Part shown: one piece after another, positions 9,689-18,918 of the stretch
Layout: each line of letters opens with the position of its first letter
Position numbering within the stretch: the stretch's first letter is position 1
Origin: Vulcanimicrobiota bacterium
GTDB taxonomy: Bacteria > Vulcanimicrobiota > Vulcanimicrobiia > Vulcanimicrobiales > Vulcanimicrobiaceae
Direction: 5' to 3'
Assembly (NCBI GenBank): GCA_019236495.1
Contig: JAFAIW010000159.1
Location: 1 to 32,091 of the forward strand
Length of the DNA: 32,091 nucleotides
Translations under genes and position numbers: made by a program
Notes under the pieces: generated by a model
Seen by the model: the letters and a program-made list of their open reading frames with translations, nothing else
What the model was told of the DNA's origin: nothing
Databases searched by the model: none

Positions 9689-10465
9689 GTGCCTGTTGAA
9701 CAGAAGGTAGACCTGCCGGTCAATTTGACCCTTCAATTCCCGCTTCCTGACGGTCGCGAACTGGTGCGCGGGCCCCTGACGTACAACTTCGACGGCGTTG
9801 CGACGTTTCACGTCGCCGAGTTTCTCAAGGACGAGCGGTTCAAGCGCGCGTGGGTCGCCGGTGTGAGCACCGAGCACCAACCTCCGGAATTCGAGAATTA
9901 CTGGGGAATCTACATCCACTGCTGGGCGGCGCAGCATGCGCTCCGGCTGCCGGGAGATTTCGTCGATTGTGGGGTCCACACCGGGATTTCTGCTCGCGCC
10001 GCGGCGGACTACGTCGCATTTGAGAGCGTCCACGACAAGACGTGGTTCTTGGTAGACACCTACGCGGGTGCGCCGATCGAGCAATTCACGGCCGAGGAGC
10101 TCCAGCTCGGCGCAGCGGAGCGCGCGAAGCGCTACGCGCTCGATACTTTCGGGATTGTGCAAAGAAGCTTCGCCCGGTATTCGAACGTGCGACTCGTCAA
10201 GGGCGCGATTCCCGAATCATTGAGCCAGGTAACGTGTGAGAAGATCGCCTATCTCTCGATCGACCTCGGCAGCGCCTACGCGGAAACCTCGGTCGCCCGC
10301 GTATTGTGGAAGCGCATGGTCCGCAGCGCAATTGCGATTCTGGACGGCTACGCCAGCGAGTCGCGGCGGACACCCCTAAAAGCCGCGTGGGACGAGCTCG
10401 CGGCGGAGATGGGATTTTCGATCGTCACCGTCCCGACCGGACAAGGCTTGCTCATCAAGGCGTGA
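9689..10465 (+). CDS. Divergent TylF/macrocin-O-methyltransferase-like protein
   Basis: GDFVDCGVHTGISARAAADYV (SAM motif-like), WFLVDTYAG, LVKGAIPESL and IAYLSIDLGSAY...AIAILDGYA align with the TylF pattern; the ORF opens at 9608 but GTG 9689 (MPVEQKVDLP) is a plausible start. Confidence 0.7.
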   Translation: MPVEQKVDLPVNLTLQFPLPDGRELVRGPLTYNFDGVATFHVAEFLKDERFKRAWVAGVSTEHQPPEFENYWGIYIHCWAAQHALRLPGDFVDCGVHTGISARAAADYVAFESVHDKTWFLVDTYAGAPIEQFTAEELQLGAAERAKRYALDTFGIVQRSFARYSNVRLVKGAIPESLSQVTCEKIAYLSIDLGSAYAETSVARVLWKRMVRSAIAILDGYASESRRTPLKAAWDELAAEMGFSIVTVPTGQGLLIKA

Positions 10466-10469
10466 ACCC

Positions 10470-11315
10470 ATGGCGATAGATCAGCGACTGTATATGATGA
10501 TGTGCCGGGAGTACAAGCGGGCCCCGTTTTCCGGGCCGGCACTCTTCCTCGGCAGGCAGCGAGCGGAACTCCTGGCGCTCGCCCAAGCGCAACAGGTAGT
10601 GCGCGACACGGGCTTGACGCCGGCAGAATTGCCGGCCGACTTCGATACGCGGCCGAACATCCCGTACTGCCGGACCCTCAATGAAACCAACGACGAGGCC
10701 CTGGTTCGCCTGCTGGGATGCGACGAAGTTCACGCGATGGACTACTCCGAATACGAAGGCGCAGACATCATTCACGATTTGAACGATCCGATTCCGGAGG
10801 AACTCGCGAATCGCTTTGGACTGATCGTCGACTCCGGCACCATCGAGCACATTTTCGACACTCGCCAGGTGATGCGCAACATCGGCAATATGTTGAAGCC
10901 TGGTGGCCGCGTGATTCATTTTACGCCTGCCAACAACGCGATGGAGCACGGGTTCTTTCAAATGAGCCCGACGTTCTTCGCGGATTTTTATGGCGAGAAT
11001 GGGTTTACCGACGTCGATGTGTGGATCGTCATTCAACCGCGCGACTGCCCACCCGGCAAACCGCTGCGAATGTTTCAGTACGATCGGAAGGTCTTCGGCG
11101 GCTCGAACAGCGTTTGGTCGTCCACCGAGGATCAGATTTTTCTCAACGTCAGTGCGACCAAAACGGCCACCTCGACGACCGACAGAATTCCCGTACAATT
11201 TCGCTATCTGCTGCGCTATCAGGAATTCAAGCAGGGGTCCGCGCCCTACCAATTCCCACTGTTTCTCGTGCGTTGGAACGGGGCGGACTGCGATCTCGTT
11301 CAGGTGGCCCAATAA
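10470..11315 (+). CDS. SAM methyltransferase-like protein (class I fold, degenerate motif I)
   Basis: VHAMDYSEYEGADIIHDLNDPIPEELANRFGLIVDSGTIEHIFDTRQVMRNIGNMLKPGGRVIHFTPANN resembles Methyltransf_11/23 post-motifs. Confidence 0.65.
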   Translation: MAIDQRLYMMMCREYKRAPFSGPALFLGRQRAELLALAQAQQVVRDTGLTPAELPADFDTRPNIPYCRTLNETNDEALVRLLGCDEVHAMDYSEYEGADIIHDLNDPIPEELANRFGLIVDSGTIEHIFDTRQVMRNIGNMLKPGGRVIHFTPANNAMEHGFFQMSPTFFADFYGENGFTDVDVWIVIQPRDCPPGKPLRMFQYDRKVFGGSNSVWSSTEDQIFLNVSATKTATSTTDRIPVQFRYLLRYQEFKQGSAPYQFPLFLVRWNGADCDLVQVAQ

Positions 11316-11365
11316 ATTCGGACGGCCCTTTCACCGATGATGAGCTTGGGAAGGGAGTCCTGGAC

Positions 11366-11956
11366 GTGGACGTCGTCGACCGGTATTTGAGCGAAACCGA
11401 GGCTGGAATCCGCGCGATTTCACGCGACGACGTGCGCGCCGTGGTCGATGCCCTGTTTGCGGCTTGGCTCCAGGGTCGAACCATTTTCATCGTGGGAAAC
11501 GGCGGCAGTGCCTCGACGGCATCGCACATGATGAACGACCTCAATAAATTTACGTCGATCGAAGGTCGCCGGCGTATGCGCGCGATTGCGCTGACCGACA
11601 ACGTTCCGCTCATGACTGCGTACGGCAACGACCTGAGCTACGAAGACGTCTTCGTCGAGCCGCTTCGCAACTTGATGCGCGGCGGTGACGTCCTCGTTGC
11701 GATCTCCGGCTCTGGGAATTCGCCCAATGTGATCAAGGCCGTCCAGTATGCGATGGAGCACGACGCACAGGTCATCGGGTTGTGTGGCTCTCCGGGCGGC
11801 AAGCTTGCGACGCTGTCACACCTGCGGGTCGTCGTCCCCGCGGCGCAAATCTGCCAACAAGAAGATGGGCATCTCGTTCTCAATCACGCAATCGCAATGG
11901 CACTGCGCGCGCGAATAGCAGCCTCGGAAACAAGCGCTGCTCCGTCCGTCGTCTAA
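11366..11956 (+). CDS. SIS-domain sugar isomerase, GmhA-like (sedoheptulose-7-phosphate isomerase family)
   Basis: [40 protein letters not shown] and [14 protein letters not shown]; the ORF opens at 10718 but GTG 11366 with purine-rich GGGAAGGGAG upstream is the likely start. Confidence 0.87.
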   Translation: MDVVDRYLSETEAGIRAISRDDVRAVVDALFAAWLQGRTIFIVGNGGSASTASHMMNDLNKFTSIEGRRRMRAIALTDNVPLMTAYGNDLSYEDVFVEPLRNLMRGGDVLVAISGSGNSPNVIKAVQYAMEHDAQVIGLCGSPGGKLATLSHLRVVVPAAQICQQEDGHLVLNHAIAMALRARIAASETSAAPSVV

Positions 11957-11959
11957 CCG

Positions 11960-12949
11960 ATGTCCAAGGTCGTCGTCACGGGTGGTGCGGGCTTCATCGG
12001 CAGCCACCTCGTCGAGCGGCTCGTCGCGGATGGACACGACGTCGTAACGATCGACAACCTCGCTGTCGGCAGGCGTTCGAATCTCCGCGCAGTCGAGCGC
12101 AACGGACATTTCAGCTTTCACGCGCTCGACCTGAACGACCCCTCCGCGGCCGCGCTCTTCGCGGGAGCGCATACCGTATTCCATCTTGCGGCGCTCGCGG
12201 ATATCGTTCCGTCGATCGAGCGACCGGAGTCATATTTCCGCGCCAATGTCGATGGGACATTCGCGGTGGTCGAGTGTGCACGTCGCTCCGGCGTGCGTCG
12301 GATCGTCTACGCGGGCTCATCGTCGTGCTACGGCATTCCCGATTTCTACCCGACGCCAGAGACCGCCGAAATTCGCCCGCAGTATCCGTACGCGTTGACG
12401 AAATATCTCGGCGAGTGCATCGCGCTGCACTGGGGCAAGGTCTATGGGATCCCGAGTGTGTCGCTGCGGTTCTTTAACGTCTTTGGGCCACGCGCGCGCA
12501 CTTCAGGAACTTACGGGGCCGTCTTCGGTGTCTTCCTTGCGCAGAAGCTGGCCGGAAAACCGTTCACGGTCGTCGGCGACGGTACGCAAACGCGCGATTT
12601 CACCTATGTCAGCGACATCGTCGACGGGATCGTTGCGGCGGCGGATAGCGACGTCAAGGACGAAGCGATCAATTTGGGCAGCGGCGGGACGTACAGCATC
12701 AACGAACTCGTTGGTTTGCTAAACGGACCCGTCCAGTACATTCCAAAGCGGCCCGGCGAACCTGACAGTACGTTCGCCGACGTGACGAAGGCAAAGCGTC
12801 TGTTAAACTGGGAGGCGAAGGTGTCGTTTGCGGAGGGTGTCCGCTCGATGTTGGAGCACATCGACGATTGGCGCGATGCGCCGGTTTGGGACGCAGAGTC
12901 GATTCACAAAGCGACGGAAGCGTGGTTTCGTCACCTGAGCACGGCGTAG
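11960..12949 (+). CDS. NAD-dependent epimerase/dehydratase (extended SDR)
   Basis: [56 protein letters not shown] (YxxxK), [10 protein letters not shown]. Confidence 0.94.
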   Translation: MSKVVVTGGAGFIGSHLVERLVADGHDVVTIDNLAVGRRSNLRAVERNGHFSFHALDLNDPSAAALFAGAHTVFHLAALADIVPSIERPESYFRANVDGTFAVVECARRSGVRRIVYAGSSSCYGIPDFYPTPETAEIRPQYPYALTKYLGECIALHWGKVYGIPSVSLRFFNVFGPRARTSGTYGAVFGVFLAQKLAGKPFTVVGDGTQTRDFTYVSDIVDGIVAAADSDVKDEAINLGSGGTYSINELVGLLNGPVQYIPKRPGEPDSTFADVTKAKRLLNWEAKVSFAEGVRSMLEHIDDWRDAPVWDAESIHKATEAWFRHLSTA

Positions 12950-12969
12950 GCAGCAATAGGAATGAAACG

Positions 12970-13971
12970 GTGAGTTCGAACGGCATGCGGCGGGTCTTGG
13001 TGACCGGCGGCGCAGGATACGTGGGAAGCGCGCTCGTGCCGCGCCTCTTGGCCGCCGGCCACGAAGTGACGGTTCTGGACCTCTACTTGTACGGCGACGT
13101 TCTCACCGAAAGCGCCGGTCATCGAAGCCTGCGCCAAGTTCGCGGCGACATTCGCAATCGCGCCGACGTTCGCCATGCGCTTGTCGGCGCAACCGACGTC
13201 ATCCACCTGGCCTGCATTTCGAACGATCCAAGCTTCGAGCTGGATCCCGCCTTAGGACGCTCGATCAACTACGATTGTTTTCCGATGCTTGTGGACGAGG
13301 CGAAAGCTGCCGGCGTTTCGCGTTTCGTTTATGCGTCGTCGTCGAGCGTGTACGGCTTGCGCGACGAGGACAACGTTACGGAGGATCTGGCACTGCGGCC
13401 GCTCACCGATTATTCGAAATACAAAGCGATGTGCGAAGAGGTCCTTCTCGACCGTCGCGAACCCGGCTTTGCCGCCTTGACGGTCCGCCCCGCGACCGTC
13501 TGCGGCTATGCGCCGCGACTGCGCCTCGATTTGACCGTCAACATCCTGACCAACCACGCGGTAACGAATCGGGCGATCCGCGTATTCGGCGGGGAACAGA
13601 TGCGCCCGAACATCCATATCGAAGACATGGTCGACTTCTACCTTCGGAGCCTGACGTGGCCGGCGGAAGCAATCGACGGGCGCATCTATAACGCGGGCTA
13701 TCACAACCGGCGCGTCCGCGAGATCGCAGAGTCGGTGCGTACGATCGTCGGCGACGACGTTTCCATCGGCGTCGAGCCCACCGACGACAATCGTTCGTAC
13801 CACATTTCTTCCGAGAAAATCAAACGCGAGCTGGGGTTCGAAGCGCAGCGATCGATCGAAGATGCGGTTACGGATCTCGTAGCGGCGTTTGAACGCGGTG
13901 GCGTGCCGAATTCGATGACCGACGATCGTTACTACAACATTCGCACCATGCAAAGGGTGCATCTCGCGTAA
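12970..13971 (+). CDS. NAD-dependent epimerase/dehydratase (extended SDR), second copy
   Basis: RVLVTGGAGYVGSALVPRL, HLACISNDPSFELDPALGRSINYD, YSKYK active site, RPATVCGYAPRLRLD; start GTG 12970 or ATG 12985 inside the 12868 ORF. Confidence 0.92.
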   Translation: MSSNGMRRVLVTGGAGYVGSALVPRLLAAGHEVTVLDLYLYGDVLTESAGHRSLRQVRGDIRNRADVRHALVGATDVIHLACISNDPSFELDPALGRSINYDCFPMLVDEAKAAGVSRFVYASSSSVYGLRDEDNVTEDLALRPLTDYSKYKAMCEEVLLDRREPGFAALTVRPATVCGYAPRLRLDLTVNILTNHAVTNRAIRVFGGEQMRPNIHIEDMVDFYLRSLTWPAEAIDGRIYNAGYHNRRVREIAESVRTIVGDDVSIGVEPTDDNRSYHISSEKIKRELGFEAQRSIEDAVTDLVAAFERGGVPNSMTDDRYYNIRTMQRVHLA

Positions 13972-15090
13972 ATGGCGGTAAGAGCGGAGCCCGACCTCGT
14001 CACATTTTGGCGACACGATCTGGGCGACGCCGAGGCAGCCAAGGTCGCGGAGGCAATTGCCCAACGCCGCTTGAGCCAGGGCCCGATCACGGGGGAACTC
14101 GAGGCCCGTCTCGCCGCTTACTTGGGGGTGGCCCACGTTGCGATGACGACCAGCGGGAGCACGGCGCTCTATGCCGCGGCCGCTACGCTTGGCATCGGAC
14201 CCGGCGATGAGGTCATTCTGCCAAATCGCACGTTCATCGCCACCGCGCATGCGATAATGCTGACCGGGGCGGCGGTACGCCTCGTCGATTGCGAAATCGA
14301 ATCGACGGTGATCGACGCCTCGCAAATCGAGCGAGCGATTACGCCTCGCACAAAAGCGATTCTCCCGGTTCACTTGAACGGAAACGCCGCCGACATGGAG
14401 TCGATCAACGACATCGCGCGGCGGCACGGGCTCTTCGTCATCGAAGACGCCTGTCAGGCATTGGGCTCGCGCTCCGCGGCGGGTGCGCTCGGGGCCTTGG
14501 GCACGTTCGGATGCTTTTCGCTTGGGGCGACCAAGATCGTCACGACGGGGCAAGGCGGATTCGTCGCGACGAGCGACCCCGCATTGCATCAGCGGCTCGT
14601 ACTGTTTCGCAATCACGGGGTCAGCTCGACGTTCATCGCGCGCTACGAGCATTTCGGCTTCAACTTGAAGTACAACGACGTTTTGGCATCGATCGGGCTC
14701 GCGCAGCTCGATCGGATCGACGAGTACGTCGCAAAGCATCGCGCGCAATACCGGCGCTACCAGGCGGCGCTTGCCGATTTACCGTTCATCAGCATGCTCG
14801 AGATGCCGATCGACGACGGACGGGTACCGCTCTGGATCGAGGCCGTCTGCTCCGCACGAGACCGCGTGCACGAACATCTGCTGGAACGGCGCATTCAAAC
14901 GCGCCCGTTCTTGCCGGATTTGAGCGAATCGCCGCACCTCGGGAACGACGACGCACTCTTCGTTCGTTCAAAGCGCTTTCGCAGGGACGGTATCACGCTG
15001 CCGTGCGGGCCCGACCTCTCGGACGAACAATTCGAGCGTACCATTACGGCGCTTGCCGAGTTGCGGGATTTGCCGCCGTACGGCGCCTAG
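13972..15090 (+). CDS. DegT/DnrJ/EryC1/StrS family sugar aminotransferase
   Basis: LSQGPITGELEARLAAYLGVAHVAMTTSGSTALYAAAATLGIGPGDEVILPNRTFIATAHA, VIEDACQALGS, PLP lysine in FSLGATKIVTTGQGG. Confidence 0.95.
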   Translation: MAVRAEPDLVTFWRHDLGDAEAAKVAEAIAQRRLSQGPITGELEARLAAYLGVAHVAMTTSGSTALYAAAATLGIGPGDEVILPNRTFIATAHAIMLTGAAVRLVDCEIESTVIDASQIERAITPRTKAILPVHLNGNAADMESINDIARRHGLFVIEDACQALGSRSAAGALGALGTFGCFSLGATKIVTTGQGGFVATSDPALHQRLVLFRNHGVSSTFIARYEHFGFNLKYNDVLASIGLAQLDRIDEYVAKHRAQYRRYQAALADLPFISMLEMPIDDGRVPLWIEAVCSARDRVHEHLLERRIQTRPFLPDLSESPHLGNDDALFVRSKRFRRDGITLPCGPDLSDEQFERTITALAELRDLPPYGA

Positions 15091-16001
15091 GCCCGTAGCA
15101 GCGCCGCGTAGTTCATCGGGCGCCTTACTGCGTCGGGGGAATCCGTGGGATAGATCGGAAGGACGAGATCGGTTTCGAGCGTCCATCCGCCCGCGCGACA
15201 GAGCTCGCGAATCTCGTCCGCCGAATCGAACATGTAAATGTGGTCGACGTTCGCTGCGAAGACGACCGTCGTGACGAAAAATGGGGCGCGCGGCTTGAGC
15301 GCGCGGCGGATCTCTGAGAGAAGACGCTCCGGATGCTCGACGTGCTCCAATACTTCGCCGCAAACCGCGGCGTCGGCCCAACCATCCGCCGCGGGAATGC
15401 GTTCGGCGGCGTTCGCCAGCTCGAACCGCATCGAGCCTTCACCCCTCTCGTCCGCATAGCGGCGCGCGAACGCGACGGCGAGCTCGCTGATGTCGACTCC
15501 CAAATACTCCATCGCGGGGACGCGTTCGCGCAGCTCGCGCAGATGATAGCCGGTGCCGACGCCGACCTCGAGCACGCGCCCTCCTGCGGGGACCTTCGGA
15601 ACGAACGCTTCAACGAACAGGCGGTTCATCGCGAAGTGGTTGGGCCACAACGCTTCGCTGAGCAATAAGCCCGGCAGATAGTAATGCGAAAACACCTCCG
15701 GATTGGAGTAGACGCGCTCGAACGCGTCGCGTTCGTTTGAAAGGAGGTAACGTCCGGTTTGCTCGAGGCGCCGCTGCAGGGTGAGGAACTCGAGCGAAAG
15801 TGCGACGTATCCCTTGACGCTGGACTGTAGCCAGTCCGAGCCGTCGAGCTCCTCGAGGCGGGCGGCAATCGCAGCGAGCGCGGGCATGCGCTCGCGCAGA
15901 GGCGGATCGCCCGCCTCGGCGGCTTTCCGCAAAAACGGCATCTGGCGCGCGAGCTCGTCGAGGACGGCCTGCGCGCGCGCCTCGTGGAGCTCGGCCGTCA
16001 C
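15087..16001 (-). CDS. Class I SAM-dependent methyltransferase
   Basis: GGRVLEVGVGTGYHLRELRERVPAMEYLGVDIS, AAVCGEVLEHVEHPERLLSEIRRALKP; GTG 16001 forms a GTGA overlap with the FkbH-like stop; the longer ORF to 16235 is a frame extension. Confidence 0.9.
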   Translation of the reverse strand: MTAELHEARAQAVLDELARQMPFLRKAAEAGDPPLRERMPALAAIAARLEELDGSDWLQSSVKGYVALSLEFLTLQRRLEQTGRYLLSNERDAFERVYSNPEVFSHYYLPGLLLSEALWPNHFAMNRLFVEAFVPKVPAGGRVLEVGVGTGYHLRELRERVPAMEYLGVDISELAVAFARRYADERGEGSMRFELANAAERIPAADGWADAAVCGEVLEHVEHPERLLSEIRRALKPRAPFFVTTVVFAANVDHIYMFDSADEIRELCRAGGWTLETDLVLPIYPTDSPDAVRRPMNYAALLRA

Positions 16002-17767
16002 GTGGCGATCCACTGCGGCGCTTCGAATGCAGCGGGGAGAGCAAGGACGTAGCGCCGCCTCATCTCGCTCGCTTCGGTCTGCCGCATGCCGAAGCGGTCG
16101 AAGAGGTCCTCGACTTGGGCGTTTTTCGCGGTCGCGAGATACTCCGCGCGAAGGACCGTTGCACCGGCCCGAGCGAGCTCGTCGAGCAGACGAGCCCAAA
16201 GTGCGCGCTCCGCTCCGCGCCCCAGTGCGCGGCAACTGAGCAGAAACGTGTCGAGGCGCCGTTCTCCGGCGGCGTCGCCCCGAATCGCGATGGCCAGCCC
16301 GACAATCCCTTGATCCCCGAACCGGTCGCGCAGCGAAAGCGTCAGTGCGGTCGTACCGGGCTCGTCGAGAAGGCGGCGAAGGTCGCCCGGTCCGTGGCGC
16401 CGCGTCGTCACGTTGAACTGGTTCGTCTTCGCGATCAACTGTGCGGCACGTTCGAAGCTGCGTTCGTCGACGGGTTCTATGCTCGCATGCAACTCGAGCG
16501 AATGGAGAAAATCTTCGAGATTCGGCGCCCGCACTTCGAGCGCGGCGCGCTGCCGTTGCGCAGCGTAATCTTGCGATCTCACGCGGTCGGTCTCACTGAG
16601 GCGCAGCGCGTCGAAGAGCGGAGTCTCTTCGAGCGCGCGAAGGATTCCTAACGGATCGCGTCCGCCCTCGATCAGTGCGACCTCGGGAAGCTCGTGCCGA
16701 ACTTCTTCCAACTCGAAGGCTTGGTCGTCGACGAACGCGAGTGCATCGACGCCGAGATTCAGCTCGGCGGCGATCGAGCGCAGGTTGAGGCTCTTTGCTT
16801 CCCAATTGATGCGGATTGCCGAGAAGTCGCCGAGCTCGAGCGGCATATCGGGTCGCGCCGCAAATGCTTCGGTGACGTCTGCGGGATTGTTCTTGCTGAC
16901 CAACGCCAAGAGAACGCCGCGCGCTTTCAGGTCGAGCGCGAGTAGTTGAATCCGGCGATAGACGCTTCCCGGAAAATCATGGCCGATTTGCAGTCCGTCG
17001 ATGCCGTCTTCACCGAGTATCCCGCCCCAAAGTACGTTGTCGAGGTCCAAGACAAGAACTTTGCGCGGTGCGACCAACAGCGGTCGCAGCGTTCGTGCGA
17101 CCGCAAAGGCAAAGGACTTCAACGCGCTTGCGGCGATCGGCTGGCGTGCGAAGAGATCCAGTTTGCGATCGAACGAGGCACTGCCGGCGCGCGCCGCCCA
17201 CGCCGCAAAGTCGAACACATAAACGTTTGAGCTGCGCGCGGCGAGCGCAAGGATCGCCGCGTTCAACCGCGCGACGATCTCGCCGAGACCGAAACCCGCC
17301 GTCAAATCGCTCAGCGTCACGGGATCGACCGGCGGGAAAGTCGAGAGGAAGAGCGGCGCGGATGAAGCGTTGCGGAACCCGGCAGTCAGCGCCTCGATCC
17401 GGTCCCGAACCTCTTCGAAGGCGCGCTCGCGTTGTGCGCCCGTCAAAGCGTTCGGTGCCGCGCAGAGATCGGGATGCAGGTCTTGCAAGCGCCACAAGAC
17501 GAGCACGGCGCTGGGGTCCGACGCGAAGATCGCGGAAGAAGGATCGAAGAGCAGCGGTTCCAGCACGCCGTAGTCACCGATGAACACCTCCGGCGAGCAC
17601 GGAATCAGTGCGAGCGCGAAGGCCAGCGCGTCAGCCTGCGTTTCGAGCGTAAAAGTCCGGGCTATCGACAGCCGAAACGGCGGCGCGTTGCGGCTTCTTT
17701 CGCGAATCTCGGCCAGCGCGCGCTTCATCGACGAAAGGCGCCCGTCGCTTAGCGCTTCGTCGATCAC
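15998..17767 (-). CDS. FkbH-like HAD-superfamily IIIC protein
   Basis: KVLVLDLDNVLWGGILGEDGIDGLQIG, LVSKNNPADVTEAF, FVDDQAFELEEVRHELPEV, KTNQFNVTTRRH and FLLSCRALGRGAERAL are HAD-IIIC/FkbH hallmarks; GTG start overlaps the upstream stop as GTGA. Confidence 0.95.
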   Translation of the reverse strand: MIDEALSDGRLSSMKRALAEIRERSRNAPPFRLSIARTFTLETQADALAFALALIPCSPEVFIGDYGVLEPLLFDPSSAIFASDPSAVLVLWRLQDLHPDLCAAPNALTGAQRERAFEEVRDRIEALTAGFRNASSAPLFLSTFPPVDPVTLSDLTAGFGLGEIVARLNAAILALAARSSNVYVFDFAAWAARAGSASFDRKLDLFARQPIAASALKSFAFAVARTLRPLLVAPRKVLVLDLDNVLWGGILGEDGIDGLQIGHDFPGSVYRRIQLLALDLKARGVLLALVSKNNPADVTEAFAARPDMPLELGDFSAIRINWEAKSLNLRSIAAELNLGVDALAFVDDQAFELEEVRHELPEVALIEGGRDPLGILRALEETPLFDALRLSETDRVRSQDYAAQRQRAALEVRAPNLEDFLHSLELHASIEPVDERSFERAAQLIAKTNQFNVTTRRHGPGDLRRLLDEPGTTALTLSLRDRFGDQGIVGLAIAIRGDAAGERRLDTFLLSCRALGRGAERALWARLLDELARAGATVLRAEYLATAKNAQVEDLFDRFGMRQTEASEMRRRYVLALPAAFEAPQWIAT

Positions 17768-18918
17768 GGCATGCTCGCTCCGCCCGTCACCGGAATGTTC
17801 GCTCCGTTGATGAACGCCGCACCGGGCCCACACAGAAACGCCACCACCTCCGCCACGTCCTCCGGTTCGCACATGCGGCGCAAAGGGTTCTTCGCCGACT
17901 CAACCTGCTTCGTGCGTAGAGGAACGTTCACCGACGCGGCGGTGTTCATCATCGACGGCGACACCGCATTGACGCGAATGCCCGCCGGACCGTACTCGAG
18001 AGCCATCGAACGGATCAGGCCCCACAACGCCATCTTTGCGGAAACGTATGCGGCAAGCTTCGGCGGCGGCTGATCGAAGACGTACTGTGAAAGCACCGCA
18101 ACGATGACCGACTGGGCGGCCATTTGCGCGAGAAGCGCGCGCGAAATCTCGTAAAAGGCTTCGACGCTAACGCGCCAATGTTCGCGCAGGGCCTCGCCGT
18201 CATCGGGGAACGCATGCGCCTCGGGCATCGCACCCGCGGCGTGAACGAGCCCCGCAATGGAGCCGGATTCGAGCTCCGCTTCAACCGCACGCGCCAGTGC
18301 AGCTCCAGTGGAGAGATCGATGCTGCGGAACGGAACGTTCCGCGTCCATTCCCCGTGTCTCTCGAATCGCTCGCGATTGCGGCCCCATGCGACAACCTGC
18401 GCACCTGCGTGCGACAAACGCGCGCAGATTTGCGCACCGACGTCGCCGCTCGCGCCGGTCACCAAGATGCGCTTGCCGGCGACCTCACTCGCCGGCCGCT
18501 CCGAGGGTTGGTCGATCATCGTAACCTTCGCTTTCGCTTCGAAGAAGACGGCTCCGTCTTCGGTACCGGCGCCCGTGATGTCGAGATCGAGCGTGTTGGT
18601 GGAAGCGCTTACCGAACGCACCGTGCCGGTGATTTCCAACTCGGTGCCGATGCGGATCGGTCGCTTCCAACGAATTTCGAACTCGTTCCAAAGTGCTCCG
18701 GGGCCGGGCAAATGCATCCCGATGAGCGTCGACACAAACGAGGCGGCAAGCATGCCGTGCACGACTTGTCCGCCCATCGGGGTGCGACGCGCGTAATCGG
18801 GTGAAACGTGGAGCGGATTGCGATCGCCGGTGAATTCGGCAAACGCGGAGAGTTCATCGGCACCGAACCGATGAATTATCGTCCGTGAGTCACCGGCGGA
18901 CCAGCGGTTCACTTTCAA
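17764..18918 (-). CDS. MaoC-like hydratase / short-chain dehydrogenase-reductase fusion
   Basis: N-terminal FTGDRNPLHVSPDYARRTPMGGQVVHGML (MaoC hot-dog); C-terminal KRILVTGASGDVGAQI...YVSAKMALWGLIRSMALEYGPAGIRVNAVSPS...INGANIPVTGG (SDR). Confidence 0.94.
   Translation of the reverse strand: MKVNRWSAGDSRTIIHRFGADELSAFAEFTGDRNPLHVSPDYARRTPMGGQVVHGMLAASFVSTLIGMHLPGPGALWNEFEIRWKRPIRIGTELEITGTVRSVSASTNTLDLDITGAGTEDGAVFFEAKAKVTMIDQPSERPASEVAGKRILVTGASGDVGAQICARLSHAGAQVVAWGRNRERFERHGEWTRNVPFRSIDLSTGAALARAVEAELESGSIAGLVHAAGAMPEAHAFPDDGEALREHWRVSVEAFYEISRALLAQMAAQSVIVAVLSQYVFDQPPPKLAAYVSAKMALWGLIRSMALEYGPAGIRVNAVSPSMMNTAASVNVPLRTKQVESAKNPLRRMCEPEDVAEVVAFLCGPGAAFINGANIPVTGGASMP

Noticed and set aside
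10718-11365. N-terminal 216-codon extension of the SIS ORF
   Set aside because: Overlaps the methyltransferase-like CDS in another frame and reads as random Arg-rich sequence; SIS homology begins only after GTG 11366.
13252-14748. 498-aa minus-strand ORF antisense to SDR2/DegT
   Set aside because: Shadow ORF opposite genes with intact catalytic motifs; no recognisable domain.
16002-16235. N-terminal extension of the 15087 methyltransferase ORF
   Set aside because: Overlaps the conserved C-terminus of the FkbH-like protein; GTG 16001 with GTGA overlap is a better start.
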